Shown: positions 47,389 to 56,769 of the stretch, in pieces
Layout: every line of letters begins with the position of its first letter
How positions within the stretch are numbered: position 1 is the stretch's first letter
Assembly: GCA_021324465.1 (NCBI GenBank)
Contig: JAJPJB010000028.1
Location: 1-62,613, forward strand
Reading direction: 5' to 3'
Source of the DNA: Hyphomicrobiaceae bacterium
GTDB taxonomy: Bacteria > Pseudomonadota > Alphaproteobacteria > Rhizobiales > Xanthobacteraceae
Length of the DNA stretch: 62,613 bases
Made by a program: the position numbers and the translations under genes
Notes under the pieces: model-generated
The model's input: only the letters and a program-made list of their open reading frames with translations
Told to the model about the DNA's origin: nothing
The model's database searches: none

Positions 47389-48573
47389 ATGGCCGGTGTC
47401 GGCACCATATTCGACCTTGCCGACCGCAGGCGCGAGGCGGATGAGCCGCATTCGCCCGTAGTCCGCTTTGGCGTGGGCAAGCCGTTGCGTCTCGACGCCG
47501 GCGTCGATTTTGCGCCCTGGCAGATCGCCTATCAGACCTACGGCACGCTCAATGCTGATCGCAGCAATGCGGTGCTGGTCTGCCATGCGCTCACCGGCGA
47601 TCAGCACGTCGTCAACGAGCATCCCGTCACCGGCAAGCCCGGCTGGTGGGAGACCATGGTCGGGCCTGGTCTGCCAATCGATACGGAGCGCTTTTTCGTC
47701 ATTTGCCCCAATGTCGTCGGCGGCTGCATGGGCACCTCCGGGCCGGCTGCAACCAATCCGGCAACCGGCATGCCCTGGGGCCTCGAATTTCCGGTCATCA
47801 CTGTCCGTGACATGGTGCGGGCGCAGGCCATGCTGCTTGATCATCTCGGCATCGAGTCGCTGTTTGCGGTGGCCGGCGGCTCGATGGGCGGGATGCAGGT
47901 GCTGCAATGGGCGGCGAGCTACCCGGATCGCGTGTTTGCGGCACTGCCGATCGCGGCGGCGACGCGCCATTCGGCGCAGAACATCGCCTTCCATGAGGTC
48001 GGCCGCCAGGCGGTCATGGCCGATCCGGAATGGCGCGGCGGGCGCTATTTTGCCGAGAACACCAATCCGCGCCGCGGGCTCGCGGTCGCGCGCATGGGGG
48101 CGCACATCACGTATCTCTCGGATGCGGCGCTGCACCGCAAATTTGGCCGCCGTTTTCAGGATCGCGACAATCCGACCTTTTCCTTCGACGCCGACTTTCA
48201 GGTCGAGTCCTATCTGCGGCATCAGGGCATCACCTTCGTCGAGCGCTTCGACGCCAATTCCTATCTCTATTTGACGCGCGCGATGGACTATTTCGATCTC
48301 GCCGCCGACTATGACGGGGTCGTGGCGAATGCGTTCCGCGGCACGCCGACGCGGTTTTGCGTGATCTCGTTTACCAGCGACTGGCTGTTTCCGACCTCGG
48401 AATCGCGTGCCATCGTGCACGCGCTCAATGCCGCGGGCGCGCGCGTCTCGTTTGCCGAGATCACCACCGACAAAGGTCACGACGCGTTTTTGCTGGACGA
48501 GCCGGAACTGTTCGCCATCGTGCGCGGCTTCCTCGAGGGCGCGGCCAAAGCGCGCGGCCTGCCGGCAAGGTGA
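47389..48573 (+). CDS. metX: Homoserine O-acetyltransferase MetX
   Basis: 394 residues, alpha/beta-hydrolase fold. It acetylates homoserine for methionine synthesis. Family landmarks: [20 protein letters not shown], nucleophile elbow [20 protein letters not shown] with the catalytic Ser, and the C-terminal [20 protein letters not shown] and [15 protein letters not shown] carrying the catalytic His. Divergent from the chorismate mutase gene. Overlaps metW by one base. Confidence 0.94.
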   Translation: MAGVGTIFDLADRRREADEPHSPVVRFGVGKPLRLDAGVDFAPWQIAYQTYGTLNADRSNAVLVCHALTGDQHVVNEHPVTGKPGWWETMVGPGLPIDTERFFVICPNVVGGCMGTSGPAATNPATGMPWGLEFPVITVRDMVRAQAMLLDHLGIESLFAVAGGSMGGMQVLQWAASYPDRVFAALPIAAATRHSAQNIAFHEVGRQAVMADPEWRGGRYFAENTNPRRGLAVARMGAHITYLSDAALHRKFGRRFQDRDNPTFSFDADFQVESYLRHQGITFVERFDANSYLYLTRAMDYFDLAADYDGVVANAFRGTPTRFCVISFTSDWLFPTSESRAIVHALNAAGARVSFAEITTDKGHDAFLLDEPELFAIVRGFLEGAAKARGLPAR

Positions 48574-49235
48574 TGATGCTGTCGCGGCTCAAATACGATC
48601 TCACCATGGCGGAGGCGGCACGCGGGCCGGGCGGCTCGCGCGTCGACCTGATCGTCGTCGCCGATATGGTCGAGCCCGGCGCGCGGGTGCTCGACGTTGG
48701 CTGCGGCGATGGCGAATTACTGCGGCTGCTCGAGACGCGCGGGGTCGACGGCCGCGGCATCGAATTGTCGCGCGAAGGCGTGAACGAATGCGTCGCCAAA
48801 GGGTTGGCCGTGGTGCAGGGTGACGCGGATACCGACCTCGAAGACTATCCCGACGACGCCTTCGACTTTGTTATTCTGTCGCAGACTTTGCAGGCGACGC
48901 GCAAGCCGCGCGAGGTCCTCGAACACATGCTGCGCATCGGCCGCCACGGCATCGTGTCGTTCCCCAATTTTGGGCATTGGAAGATCCGGCTGCAGATATT
49001 CTTCGGCGGTCATATGCCGCGCACCGACAATCTGCCTTATGCCTGGTGGGAGACGCCGAACATCCATTTCTGCAGCATCAAGGATTTTCGCGAGCTGTGC
49101 CGGGCGACGGGCGCCAAGATCGAGGAAGCGGTGGCGCTCAATGCCTGGGGGCGCCGGATGCGGCTGAAAATGCCGTGGTGGTTCTGGAATTTGTTCGGCG
49201 AACAGGCGGTGTTCTTGTTAAGCCGGCCGGGTTGA
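48573..49235 (+). CDS. metW: MetW, methionine biosynthesis protein (methyltransferase fold)
   Basis: 220 residues. Methyltransferase-like fold with VLDVGCGDGELLRLLETRGV, followed by GIELSREGVNECVAKGLAVV, ILSQTLQATRKPREVLEHML and FPNFGHWKIRLQIFFGGHMP, all typical of MetW. MetW activates MetX in several bacteria. Co-transcribed with and translationally coupled to metX (TGATG overlap; alternative ATG three bases later). Confidence 0.93.
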   Translation: MMLSRLKYDLTMAEAARGPGGSRVDLIVVADMVEPGARVLDVGCGDGELLRLLETRGVDGRGIELSREGVNECVAKGLAVVQGDADTDLEDYPDDAFDFVILSQTLQATRKPREVLEHMLRIGRHGIVSFPNFGHWKIRLQIFFGGHMPRTDNLPYAWWETPNIHFCSIKDFRELCRATGAKIEEAVALNAWGRRMRLKMPWWFWNLFGEQAVFLLSRPG

Positions 49236-49292
49236 GTAGATTCGTCCCTAGCAGCATCCCGCACGTGTCAGCGCGAGGCGACGTCGCGGCGC

Positions 49293-49368
49293 GGGCCCGT
49301 AGCTCAATGGTCAGAGCCAGCGGCTCATAACCGCTTGGTTGGAGGTTCGAGTCCTCCCGGGCCCACCA
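49293..49368 (+). tRNA. tRNA with CAU anticodon, probable tRNA-Ile2 (or elongator tRNA-Met)
   Basis: A complete 76-nt cloverleaf with encoded CCA. Acceptor GGGCCCG pairs with CGGGCCC; D-arm GCTC-AATGGTCA-GAGC; anticodon stem AGCGG/CCGCT with loop CTCATAA (CAT at 49326-49328); T-arm GGAGG-TTCGAGT-CCTCC. The C4-G69 and C5-G68 pairs are positive determinants of TilS in E. coli tRNA-Ile2, so the wobble C is probably modified to lysidine and the tRNA reads AUA. Automatic annotation may call it Met. Confidence 0.95.
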
Positions 49369-49409
49369 TGAATCATTGTCTTTTTTGGCCAAATCGACAT
49401 GCGGGGTCT

Positions 49410-49835
49410 TCAACGGATTATGCGCAGTGAACGCACGCGCGAGAAATCGCGGTCATGCGTCACCAGGGCGGCCGCGTTGATCGTCAATGCGCTAGCCGCT
49501 TGAACGGCGTCTGCCAGCTTGAGGCGGAGCGATGCCCGCAGTTTCGCGGCGCTCTCCGCAATGTCGACGTCGAGCGCGATCGGTTGCCACGATTCGAGGA
49601 TCGCACGGTAACGCCGCGCGAGCGCGTGATCAGCCGCCTGCAGAGGTCCAGTGAGCACCTCGGCAATGGTGATGGTCGTTACGGCGAAGCGCAGGCGCCC
49701 GGCTCCGTGGGCTTCGAAGAGCGGCTTGAAGCGCGGTGCGAATTTCGGGTGCCCTTCAAGGAAGTAGATAATGGGTGCTGAATCGACGAGGAGCAGCGCA
49801 CCCTCGGGCAGCCCCCCAAAATCTAGCGGCTCCAT
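49410..49835 (-). CDS. vapC: PIN-domain toxin, VapC family
   Basis: 141 residues. Predicted Mg-dependent endoribonuclease toxin of a type II toxin-antitoxin pair. The four acidic PIN positions are visible: D18 (LLVDSAPIIYFLEGH), E59 (ITIAEVLTGP), D109 (LKLADAVQAASAL) and D128 (LVTHDRDF). The N-terminal 12 residues overlap the antitoxin gene. Sits 41 bases after the CAU tRNA, convergent to it. Confidence 0.85.
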   Translation of the reverse strand: MEPLDFGGLPEGALLLVDSAPIIYFLEGHPKFAPRFKPLFEAHGAGRLRFAVTTITIAEVLTGPLQAADHALARRYRAILESWQPIALDVDIAESAAKLRASLRLKLADAVQAASALTINAAALVTHDRDFSRVRSLRIIR

Positions 49836-50074
49836 TCGTCACGCAGTTTTCGAAGCGTGCGGGTACTATTTTTTCCCCATAGCCCGCGACCGGAACCCGC
49901 GACGGGCGTCAGGGGCTGCTGCCCAGTGGCGGCGCCGTACGCCTCGATCGGCACTAACGCTGCAACTGCACGGCCATGTCTGGTAATGATCGTCGAACGG
50001 CCCTCCTCGGCTGCATCGAGAAGATCCGGAAGCTGATTGCGAGCTTCTTCCGCGCCCTTACGCAAGATCGCCAT
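49823..50074 (-). CDS. Antitoxin, Phd/YefM family
   Basis: 83 residues. The first half is a Phd/YefM-type DNA-binding domain (LPDLLDAAEEGRSTIITRHG and RAVAALVPIEAY); the C-terminal half (SGRGLWGKNSTRTLRKLRDE) is the toxin-binding tail. The ATG has GGAGACGAGC before it. Its 3' end overlaps the toxin start by 13 bases, giving coupled translation. Predicted to repress its own promoter with the toxin. Confidence 0.85.
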   Translation of the reverse strand: MAILRKGAEEARNQLPDLLDAAEEGRSTIITRHGRAVAALVPIEAYGAATGQQPLTPVAGSGRGLWGKNSTRTLRKLRDEWSR

Positions 50075-50093
50075 GCTCGTCTCCGGGGATGAG

Positions 50094-50111
50094 CTGTACA
50101 GTACCGTACAG
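50094..50111. promoter_or_regulatory. Inverted repeat CTGTAC/GTACAG, predicted toxin-antitoxin operator
   Basis: CTGTACAGTACCGTACAG: 6-base arms with a 6-base spacer, itself GTAC-rich. Located about 20 bases upstream of the antitoxin ATG, as expected for autoregulation by the Phd-type protein. Confidence 0.6.
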
Positions 50112-50321
50112 ATTTTGTCAATGGGGTGGGGTGATGATCACCGTAGCTGCGCGCGATCATTTCGGCCGACATGCCCGAGCTACCCTGCGGCCTGCCAGAT
50201 CGGAAATCGCGTTCAGTAGACACTCGTTTACCTGAACAAAATTTAAGACCTGCTGTTAGCGAGCGAGTAAGCCGTCGACGCGCATGGTGCAAAAAGACGA
50301 GCAAGTCCGGCAGGTGAGCCA

Positions 50322-50855
50322 ATGATTGATGGAAAGCTGCAGCAATTCGTTGCTGGCGTGGTCGCCAGAGCCCAAATCACTTTTGGCGATGTCCGCCGTC
50401 TTCAGCGCATCTATCTGCCAACCGGCATTACGAATCCTGAAGAACTGGAGACCCTGATTTCCCTGAACGCGAAAATCTCGCGTGCCGACAGCACTTGGGC
50501 GAAGTGGCTGGTCGCCGCCGTTGCAGATTTTGCCGCGCGTGCTCAGGGATGCGAGCATTCGATTGACGAATCCGCCGGCAAATTGGTCGACGAAATGCTT
50601 GCCGCATCCCCCGCAAGCCTGGGCCGAAGAATCGGCCGACAAATTCGTCGCGAGTTGGCGCGGCGGCAAGCGATGGAACCAGGACATGCAATACGGCATC
50701 AACGAAAATGCGAACGGGATTCCAATATCCCACGTCTCTCTCAGGCGGGAATCCCTGAAAATGTCTTTCCAACTGTTTGGTCCGAAATGATGCTGGGTCC
50801 GAGCCACCGTGCCGTTCTGCAGCTGACCGCAACAAGCATTAGGCTGGCCGCTTAG
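50322..50855 (+). CDS. Conserved hypothetical protein
   Basis: 177 residues. The N-terminal part (VVARAQITFGDVRRLQRIYL, PTGITNPEELETLISLNAKI, WAKWLVAAVADFAARAQG) resembles a helical family I recall from Bradyrhizobium whose members have the pattern FxxVRRLQRxxLPxGIT. The C-terminal about 60 residues are basic and look non-conserved, so the gene may be diverged or truncated relative to that family. No known function. Lies in the accessory-looking patch between the toxin-antitoxin genes and the cupin. Confidence 0.5.
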   Translation: MIDGKLQQFVAGVVARAQITFGDVRRLQRIYLPTGITNPEELETLISLNAKISRADSTWAKWLVAAVADFAARAQGCEHSIDESAGKLVDEMLAASPASLGRRIGRQIRRELARRQAMEPGHAIRHQRKCERDSNIPRLSQAGIPENVFPTVWSEMMLGPSHRAVLQLTATSIRLAA

Positions 50856-51083
50856 CTTTTCCCTGATTCGCGCAGGTCAATCCCACTTCCGCTTCTGCTG
50901 CTGCAGATGCGGACATGACTGCACGTTTCCCTGGCCAGAGGTATGAGGCGCGCCGTGCACAGGCGCGCCGATCTCGTCATCCTTCTTTTTCTCGGTCACC
51001 GAGGACAGATGCCGATGACGAATGCAGCGGCATGAATTAGGTCGCATTCATACTTGATCCGATGCAGATGCGATCGCTGCCAA

Positions 51084-51112
51084 TTGATTGGATTATTGCG
51101 GTCTCATATAGT
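51084..51112 (+). promoter_or_regulatory. Sigma-70-type promoter for the cupin gene
   Basis: TTGATT (51084-51089), 17-base spacer, TATAGT (51107-51112), followed 26 bases later by the ATG with GGCGGAG as its ribosome-binding site. The 283 bases between 50856 and 51138 hold nothing else I can name. Confidence 0.5.
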
Positions 51113-51138
51113 TCGGCGTCGAAGGGCGGAGACCACAA

Positions 51139-51600
51139 ATGTCCGTCGAGGGATTGATCCTGCGCCACGGCGAGGCCCATGGAGTCACGCTGCATCAAAC
51201 TCGTGTCGACTATCTCGTCACAGCGGAGCACTCGAAACAATGCTCGCTCTTTGAGTTTACGGTTGCGCCAGGGTTCAACACGGGTGCGCATTACCACACC
51301 AAGATCGAGGAGATTTTCTACGTTCTCGACGGTGAGCTCGATCTGCGTTGCGGCGAGCGCAGCTTGCGCGGTGGACCGGGGACCTGTGTCTTCGTCCCTC
51401 CCGGCGCGGCGCACGCGTTCGGAAATTCCGGATCGGCACCGGGTCGGATGCTGCTGATCACTGCGCCGGCCGGACACGAGAAATACTTCGATGAATTGCG
51501 TGACCTCATTGCCCGGCAGGGGAAGCCAGACCCCGACTCCCTCGCCAAATTGCGCGCAAAATACGACACGGTCCAGCTCGCCGCGCTGACGCCCGGTTGA
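51139..51600 (+). CDS. Cupin-domain protein
   Basis: 153 residues, single cupin barrel. Motif 1 is GAHYHTKIEEIFYVLDGEL (metal-binding His, His, Glu) and motif 2 is PPGAAHAFGNSG (third His). Such small cupins are dioxygenases, isomerases or sensors; the reaction is not deducible. It stands at the left end of the 51-62 kb catabolic-looking locus, just upstream of the GMC oxidoreductase (63-base gap). Confidence 0.85.
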   Translation: MSVEGLILRHGEAHGVTLHQTRVDYLVTAEHSKQCSLFEFTVAPGFNTGAHYHTKIEEIFYVLDGELDLRCGERSLRGGPGTCVFVPPGAAHAFGNSGSAPGRMLLITAPAGHEKYFDELRDLIARQGKPDPDSLAKLRAKYDTVQLAALTPG

Positions 51601-51663
51601 TCCGGACTGCGGTGGGCGAGAGGGCGGTGCATCACTGCCAGAGAGTCGGCACTCTATTCAACG

Positions 51664-53340
51664 ATGGATAATCCAGACTTTTTGATAGTCGGCGGAGGCA
51701 GTGCCGGTGCAGTGTTGGCTGCGCGGCTTTCCGAGGACCCCAGCACCCGGGTGCTGCTGGTAGAGGCCGGCCGCGATACTCCGCCTGACGCCATTCCCGA
51801 CGACATCACCGACACCTTCCCAAGCTCGTCACTGAACGCGGACTATTTCTGGCCGGGCCTGCAGGCCGTGCGCTCGACCGGTGGGACGGCACGGCCGTAT
51901 CTGCAGGCGCGGGTGATGGGCGGCGGTTCTAGCGTAATGGGAATGTGGGCGCTGCGCGGCATGCCGTCGGACTACGATGCATGGGCCGCCGCCGGCGCCA
52001 GCGGGTGGAGCTGGAGGGATGTCGAGCCGGTCTTCCGGCGGCTTGAGAGGGATGCTGACCGCGGCCGCACCCAGACCGCCTCCGGCGTCTACCCGATCCA
52101 ACGTCTGCCACGCGCGGAGTGGCCCGGCTTTGTGCTTGCGATGGAACGCGAGGCACTGGGCCGCGGACTTTGTTTCATCGACGACATGAATGAACGACCA
52201 GGGGACGGTTTTTTCGCCATGCCGCTGAGTCAGGATGCACAAGGCCGCGCCACCTCTGCGCGCTGCTATCTCAGCGGTTCCGTGCGCCGGCGCAGCAATC
52301 TCGCCATTCTGCCCGAGTCGACGGTCACAAAGATCGACTTCGACGGATTGCGCGTCTGTGGCGCCACCATTAGGCGCTCCAATGCGACGCTGCAAGTTTC
52401 CGCCCGCGAGGTGATTCTGTGTGCCGGCGCGATTCATTCGCCAGCGCTGCTGCTGCGAGCCGGGATCGGGCCTGCCGACGATCTCAAGGCGATCGGGATC
52501 GCGCCGCGCCTTGACCGCGCCGGAGTGGGACGCAACCTGCAGAACCATCCCTATTTGCATTTCGGATTAACGCTGCCGTCGCATGCTCGGCTGCAGCAGC
52601 AGCTTCGGCGGTTCGCCGTGGCCGGCATACGACTATCTTCTGGCCAAGACGGTTGTCCCGAAGGCGATCTGCTTCTGTTCATGATCGGGCGCGTTAGTCC
52701 GCGCCCTTATGGCACACATCTCGCGATGTTGGGCGCCGCGCTTTACTCGCCATGCTCCCGTGGACAGGTCACATTGAGCGGTGCCCGGCCCGATACGGCT
52801 CCGAAGGTCGAGTTCCGCATGTTCGAGGATCCGCGCGATGCGCCGCGCATGCTCAAGGCAGCACGATTCGCCGAAAGCCTGTTGCTTGCCGACAAAGTCG
52901 CCGCCACCTACGACGATGCGTTTCTCCTTCCCCCGGTCATGTCGCTGCATCAGTTCAACCGTCCCGGCGTCGCCGGGAACCTGGTGGCGCTCGCGGTGAG
53001 GGCCGTGCTTAACGCACCGGGCCCGGTGACGCGCCGAATCCTCAGCCGCCGCATTCGGCCCGGACGCTGGGTCGGCAACCGCCATCGCCATTCCCCCATA
53101 AGCGACGCCGAGCTGATCGCCGCGGCGGCGCCGATGGCGCATCCGGTGGGCACTTGCACCATGGGCCGGACGGCTGATCCGATGGCGGTCGTGGACGATC
53201 ACTGCCGTGTTCACGGCGTCGCCAATTTACGCGTGGTCGACGCGTCCGTGATGCCACGCATTCCCAGCGCCAATACCAATCTGCCGACGATCATGATTGC
53301 CGAACACGCGGCCGAGCTTATCCGCGGCGAGCGACGATAG
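51664..53340 (+). CDS. GMC-family FAD-dependent oxidoreductase (choline dehydrogenase-like)
   Basis: 558 residues, oxidises an alcohol or sugar. FAD-binding DFLIVGGGSAGAVLAARLSE at the N-terminus, VMGGGSSVMGMWALRGMP, EVILCAGAIHSPALLLRAGI (GMC signature 2) and the C-terminal MAHPVGTCTMGRTADP with catalytic His, then ASVMPRIPSANTNLPTIMIA. No signal peptide. Faces the livM gene convergently, 4 bases apart. Possible job: first oxidation of the alcohol or a later alcohol intermediate in the locus pathway. Confidence 0.9.
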   Translation: MDNPDFLIVGGGSAGAVLAARLSEDPSTRVLLVEAGRDTPPDAIPDDITDTFPSSSLNADYFWPGLQAVRSTGGTARPYLQARVMGGGSSVMGMWALRGMPSDYDAWAAAGASGWSWRDVEPVFRRLERDADRGRTQTASGVYPIQRLPRAEWPGFVLAMEREALGRGLCFIDDMNERPGDGFFAMPLSQDAQGRATSARCYLSGSVRRRSNLAILPESTVTKIDFDGLRVCGATIRRSNATLQVSAREVILCAGAIHSPALLLRAGIGPADDLKAIGIAPRLDRAGVGRNLQNHPYLHFGLTLPSHARLQQQLRRFAVAGIRLSSGQDGCPEGDLLLFMIGRVSPRPYGTHLAMLGAALYSPCSRGQVTLSGARPDTAPKVEFRMFEDPRDAPRMLKAARFAESLLLADKVAATYDDAFLLPPVMSLHQFNRPGVAGNLVALAVRAVLNAPGPVTRRILSRRIRPGRWVGNRHRHSPISDAELIAAAAPMAHPVGTCTMGRTADPMAVVDDHCRVHGVANLRVVDASVMPRIPSANTNLPTIMIAEHAAELIRGERR

Positions 53341-53344
53341 AATC

Positions 53345-54379
53345 TCACTGAACCGATTGCTCGTCCGCGCGGGCACCTTGCGTCCCGCCGGCCGCGGCTT
53401 TCTCGGCGCGGCCGCGGCCCCAGCGCGTCCATAGCCCCATGATGCCGCCCGGGATGAACAGCGCGATCAGTATCACAATAACGCTGAAGATGGCCCGGTT
53501 GACCTCGGAGGTGAAAGTCACCCGCAGCGCGTCGGCTACCAACAGCACGAGCGGCGCGCCGATCAGCGGCCCTTGCCAGGTCCCGGCGCCGCCGATCACC
53601 GCCATCAGCACGACATTGAGCGATATATCGAAGGCGAATGTTCCGGTCGGCTCGATATACAAAATCCGCTGCGCATATAGTCCGCCGACCACGCCAGCAA
53701 CGAAGCCGGCGAGGCAATTGGCGATCCATTTTACTTCAACGGTACGTATGCCGATAATCTCGGCTGCGTCCTCGTCTTCACGTATTGCAACCAAAGCCCA
53801 GCCGAAATTCGAATGTTCAATGGCGTAGACCAGCAAAGTCACCAAGGCGGCGCAAGCGAGGAACAGATAATAGAACAATCGCTCGACCCCGAGCGGGGTA
53901 AGGCTTAAAGGCTGCAAATATATGCCGAGCGCCCCCTGGGTGAACGGCATGTCGAGCACGAGAATCTGCACCGCGAAGGTTATGATCAAGGTGATCAGCG
54001 CGAAGTAAGCGCCACGGATGCGCAACGTCGGGATGCCGATCAGCAGAGCGAGTGCCGCGGATGTAATTCCGGCGAATGGCGCGGTCAAAAAGGGCGAGAT
54101 CTCCCAATATTGGAACAGCACAGCGCTGGTATATGCGCCGACGCCAAAGAAAGTGACCATGCCGAAATTGAGATAGCCGCCGTAGCCGCCGAGAATGTTC
54201 CAGGCCTGCGTCAGCGCGATGTAGAGAAAGACGGTGCCCAGAGTGCTCAGCAGAAAGAGCTGGCGGCCCAGCACGCCATAGAGCGCGAGCACCGACAGCG
54301 CGAGAAGCCAAGGAGCCCGGCGGTAAATGCGGCCGGAGGCGGATTCGCGGGTCGATGGCAGGAAAAACAGCGAGAGCAT
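53345..54379 (-). CDS. livM: Branched-chain amino acid-type ABC transporter permease LivM
   Basis: 344 residues from the ATG at 54379. Eight or nine membrane segments; the family core NILGGYGGYLNFGMVTFFGV, LRGAYFALITLIITFAVQ and the ALVAIREDEDAAEIIGI cytoplasmic loop (EAA-like) are present. The C-terminus (about 300-344) is a polar tail rich in Arg/Gly/Ala. Last gene of the importer operon; 8 bases after livH. Confidence 0.9.
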   Translation of the reverse strand: MLSLFFLPSTRESASGRIYRRAPWLLALSVLALYGVLGRQLFLLSTLGTVFLYIALTQAWNILGGYGGYLNFGMVTFFGVGAYTSAVLFQYWEISPFLTAPFAGITSAALALLIGIPTLRIRGAYFALITLIITFAVQILVLDMPFTQGALGIYLQPLSLTPLGVERLFYYLFLACAALVTLLVYAIEHSNFGWALVAIREDEDAAEIIGIRTVEVKWIANCLAGFVAGVVGGLYAQRILYIEPTGTFAFDISLNVVLMAVIGGAGTWQGPLIGAPLVLLVADALRVTFTSEVNRAIFSVIVILIALFIPGGIMGLWTRWGRGRAEKAAAGGTQGARADEQSVQ

Positions 54380-54387
54380 CGGGCCCT

Positions 54388-55263
54388 CTAGATTGCGCGG
54401 CGGACGGCGAGCGTAAGGCCCTCGCGACGCAGCACCAGAACGGCGGCAAGCAGGACATAAAGAACAAGATAAACGTAATCGAATGGTAGGAACGCCGCGC
54501 ACAGCGTTTGCAGCAAGCCGACGATCAGGCCCGCGACCAGAGTGTTGGCGACATTGCCGAGCCCGCCCAGAATGACGACAAGAAAGGCCCAGGCGAGCCA
54601 CTGCACCTGAGTATTCGGCGAGAACGGAAAAATCATTGCGAGCGCTACACCGGCGGCGCCGGCACAGGCGATGCCGAGCCCGAACATCATGGTCGAGAGA
54701 CGCCGCACATCGATGCCCGCGCTCATCGCGGCGTCTCGATTCTGACTCATGGCGCGAATGGCGCGACCGACGAGTGTGAACCGCAAGAAAGCCCAAAAGA
54801 TAGCCGTCAAGGCGAGAGCGAGTATTCCCGCTATCAATTTTACCTTTGCGATAAAGAGCCCGCCGACGACCACTGACGAATTGGTGTAACTGGCGGTAAT
54901 CACGCGCGTGTCAGTGGTCCAGACGATGGTGCCGAGGTTCTCGATCAGCACCATCAGCCCGAACATCGCAACAAGGCCCTGCGCTTGTGCCACCCGCTCC
55001 AGCCGCGTAAGCAGCATGCGATAGACCACCGTGCCGAGCACGAAGAACACTGGCAGGGCCAGAAAAAAGGAGATGATCGGATCAATCCCGAGCCGCTCGA
55101 ATAATTCGAAAGCGAAGAACGAGCCAAGCATGATGAACGCGCTGTGGGCGACATTGACGATACCCATGATGCCGAGCACGAGACTGAGGCCCAGACCGGC
55201 AATGGCATAGATCAGCCCCAGGAGAATCCCATCCGCTGCGATGGCTGCAAGATGTTCAAGCAT
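54388..55263 (-). CDS. livH: Branched-chain amino acid-type ABC transporter permease LivH
   Basis: 291 residues. Membrane permease with the N-terminal GILLGLIYAIAGLGLSLVLG, GIVNVAHSAFIMLGSFFA and the EAA-type loop RAMSQNRDAAMSAGIDVRRL. Start at 55263 (MLEHLAAIAADG), 34 bases after livF. It forms the transmembrane pore with LivM. Confidence 0.92.
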   Translation of the reverse strand: MLEHLAAIAADGILLGLIYAIAGLGLSLVLGIMGIVNVAHSAFIMLGSFFAFELFERLGIDPIISFFLALPVFFVLGTVVYRMLLTRLERVAQAQGLVAMFGLMVLIENLGTIVWTTDTRVITASYTNSSVVVGGLFIAKVKLIAGILALALTAIFWAFLRFTLVGRAIRAMSQNRDAAMSAGIDVRRLSTMMFGLGIACAGAAGVALAMIFPFSPNTQVQWLAWAFLVVILGGLGNVANTLVAGLIVGLLQTLCAAFLPFDYVYLVLYVLLAAVLVLRREGLTLAVRRAI

Positions 55264-55297
55264 TCTCAGCACTGTGCGCTGTTGTTGGACACATCTG

Positions 55298-56035
55298 TCA
55301 AACGCCCAGCCAACGGCGCACCATTGCGCCGAGATCGCCGTGGAAGGCGGAGCTGTCGCCTTCAATATCGTTCCTGCCCGAATTCAATACATAGACGTAG
55401 TCGGCGACATTGATCGCGGCGCGCACGTCCTGGTCGACCAGCAGGATAGCCCGGCCCTCCGCCTTCAAAGCCTGCAGCTCACGATAAACCTGGCTCGCGA
55501 CGATCGGCGACAGGCCGACTGACGGCTCGTCGATCAGGAGCACGGTCGGATCTGAAACGATAAGTCGCGCAATCTCCACCGCCCGCTGTTGCCCGCCGCT
55601 GAGCGCGCCGGTCGGCTTGTTGCGCAGCTCGCGCAAATGCGAGTACCGCTCGAACATGGCTTCCACGGCGCGGCGCAATCGCTTGCGATCGGAGCGCATC
55701 GTCCAGCCGCCGAGCTCAATATTCTCGGTGACGGTGAGCTCCGGAAATGTCGAGCGGCCTTGCGGCAGGAGCGCAATGCCCCGTTCGATGTGACGATGCG
55801 GCGGCAGGGCCGAGATCTCGGTCTCGCCCAGGACGATGCTGCCGCTCGATGGCCGCAGAAAGCCGGCAATTGATCGCAGCAACGTGGATTTGCCGGCTCC
55901 GTTCGGGCCCAAAACAACGGTGATGTGACCGGGCTTGGCGACGAGATTGACGCCGCGCAGGACCGGATGGCCGGGCGTGTAGCCGGCAACGATCTCCTGG
56001 ATCCTCAATGTCGACGTTGTGCGGCTCATGTTCAT
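55298..56035 (-). CDS. livF: Branched-chain amino acid-type ABC transporter ATPase LivF
   Basis: 245 residues. Walker A VLGPNGAGKSTLLRS, Q-loop LLPQGRSTFPELT, signature LSGGQQRAVEIARLI, Walker B LLIDEPSVGLSP and switch His/Gln replaced by VDQD (as usual in LivF). The ATG at 56035 overlaps the livG stop (ATGA). Confidence 0.93.
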   Translation of the reverse strand: MNMSRTTSTLRIQEIVAGYTPGHPVLRGVNLVAKPGHITVVLGPNGAGKSTLLRSIAGFLRPSSGSIVLGETEISALPPHRHIERGIALLPQGRSTFPELTVTENIELGGWTMRSDRKRLRRAVEAMFERYSHLRELRNKPTGALSGGQQRAVEIARLIVSDPTVLLIDEPSVGLSPIVASQVYRELQALKAEGRAILLVDQDVRAAINVADYVYVLNSGRNDIEGDSSAFHGDLGAMVRRWLGV

Positions 56036-56769
56036 GCGCGGCCCAAATAGCCCTCGATCACGCGTTCGTTGTGAATGACGTCGAGCGGCATGCCGGCGCT
56101 CGCTACTTTCCCCTCCACCAGGCACACCATGAAATCGGACATGTTGACGAGTTCAGGCACCTCGTGACTGACGATGACAAAGGAGGTGGCCTCTTGCGCC
56201 ACGGTTTTCCTGATGGAGCGTATCAAGAGCGCTTTGATCTCGGGATGGATGCCGGCGAACGGCTCGTCCATCAAAACAAGGCGAGGCCGGGTCACGAGCG
56301 CACGAGCGAACTCCAGTAGCCGCTGCTGACCGCCGGAGATTTCGCTCGCGATGCGGTCCGCATGCGGTCGCAGGCTGACGAGATCGAGCAATTCATCGGC
56401 GCGATCGACTGCGGCCGAACGGGCGATCGCGGCCCGATGCAGCAGCGGTATAAACAAATTCTGCCGAACCGTAAGAGTGCGAAATACGCGCGCGGACTGA
56501 AAAGTGCGGCTCACCCCGGCGGCGGCAAGGTCGCAGGATCGCTTCCCGTCAATGCGGATGCCGGCAAGCTTTACCGCGCCCCGATCAGGGGCAAGGACGC
56601 CGTTGATCACGTTGAGCAGGGTGGTCTTGCCCGAGCCATTCGGTCCGATCAGCCCGAGCACGGCGCTCGGTTGCACTGGAAACGACACGTCATCGAGGGC
56701 AACGACGCCGCCGAAATGTTTTGCGACGGCCTCGATCGACAAGAGCGGGGCCGGAATGGACGCAGTCAT
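56032..56769 (-). CDS. livG: Branched-chain amino acid-type ABC transporter ATPase LivG
   Basis: 245 residues. Walker [17 protein letters not shown], signature ISGGQQRLLEFARAL, Walker B LVLMDEPFAGIHP and switch His in FVIVSHEV. The first codons overlap the substrate-binding protein's stop by 4 bases (ATGA), so expression is coupled. With LivF it energises uptake. Confidence 0.93.
   Translation of the reverse strand: MTASIPAPLLSIEAVAKHFGGVVALDDVSFPVQPSAVLGLIGPNGSGKTTLLNVINGVLAPDRGAVKLAGIRIDGKRSCDLAAAGVSRTFQSARVFRTLTVRQNLFIPLLHRAAIARSAAVDRADELLDLVSLRPHADRIASEISGGQQRLLEFARALVTRPRLVLMDEPFAGIHPEIKALLIRSIRKTVAQEATSFVIVSHEVPELVNMSDFMVCLVEGKVASAGMPLDVIHNERVIEGYLGRA

Noticed and set aside
49369-51138. 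Integrated element with att site at the CAU tRNA
   Set aside because: I found no duplicate of the tRNA 3' end and no integrase in the window, so an island is only a suggestion.
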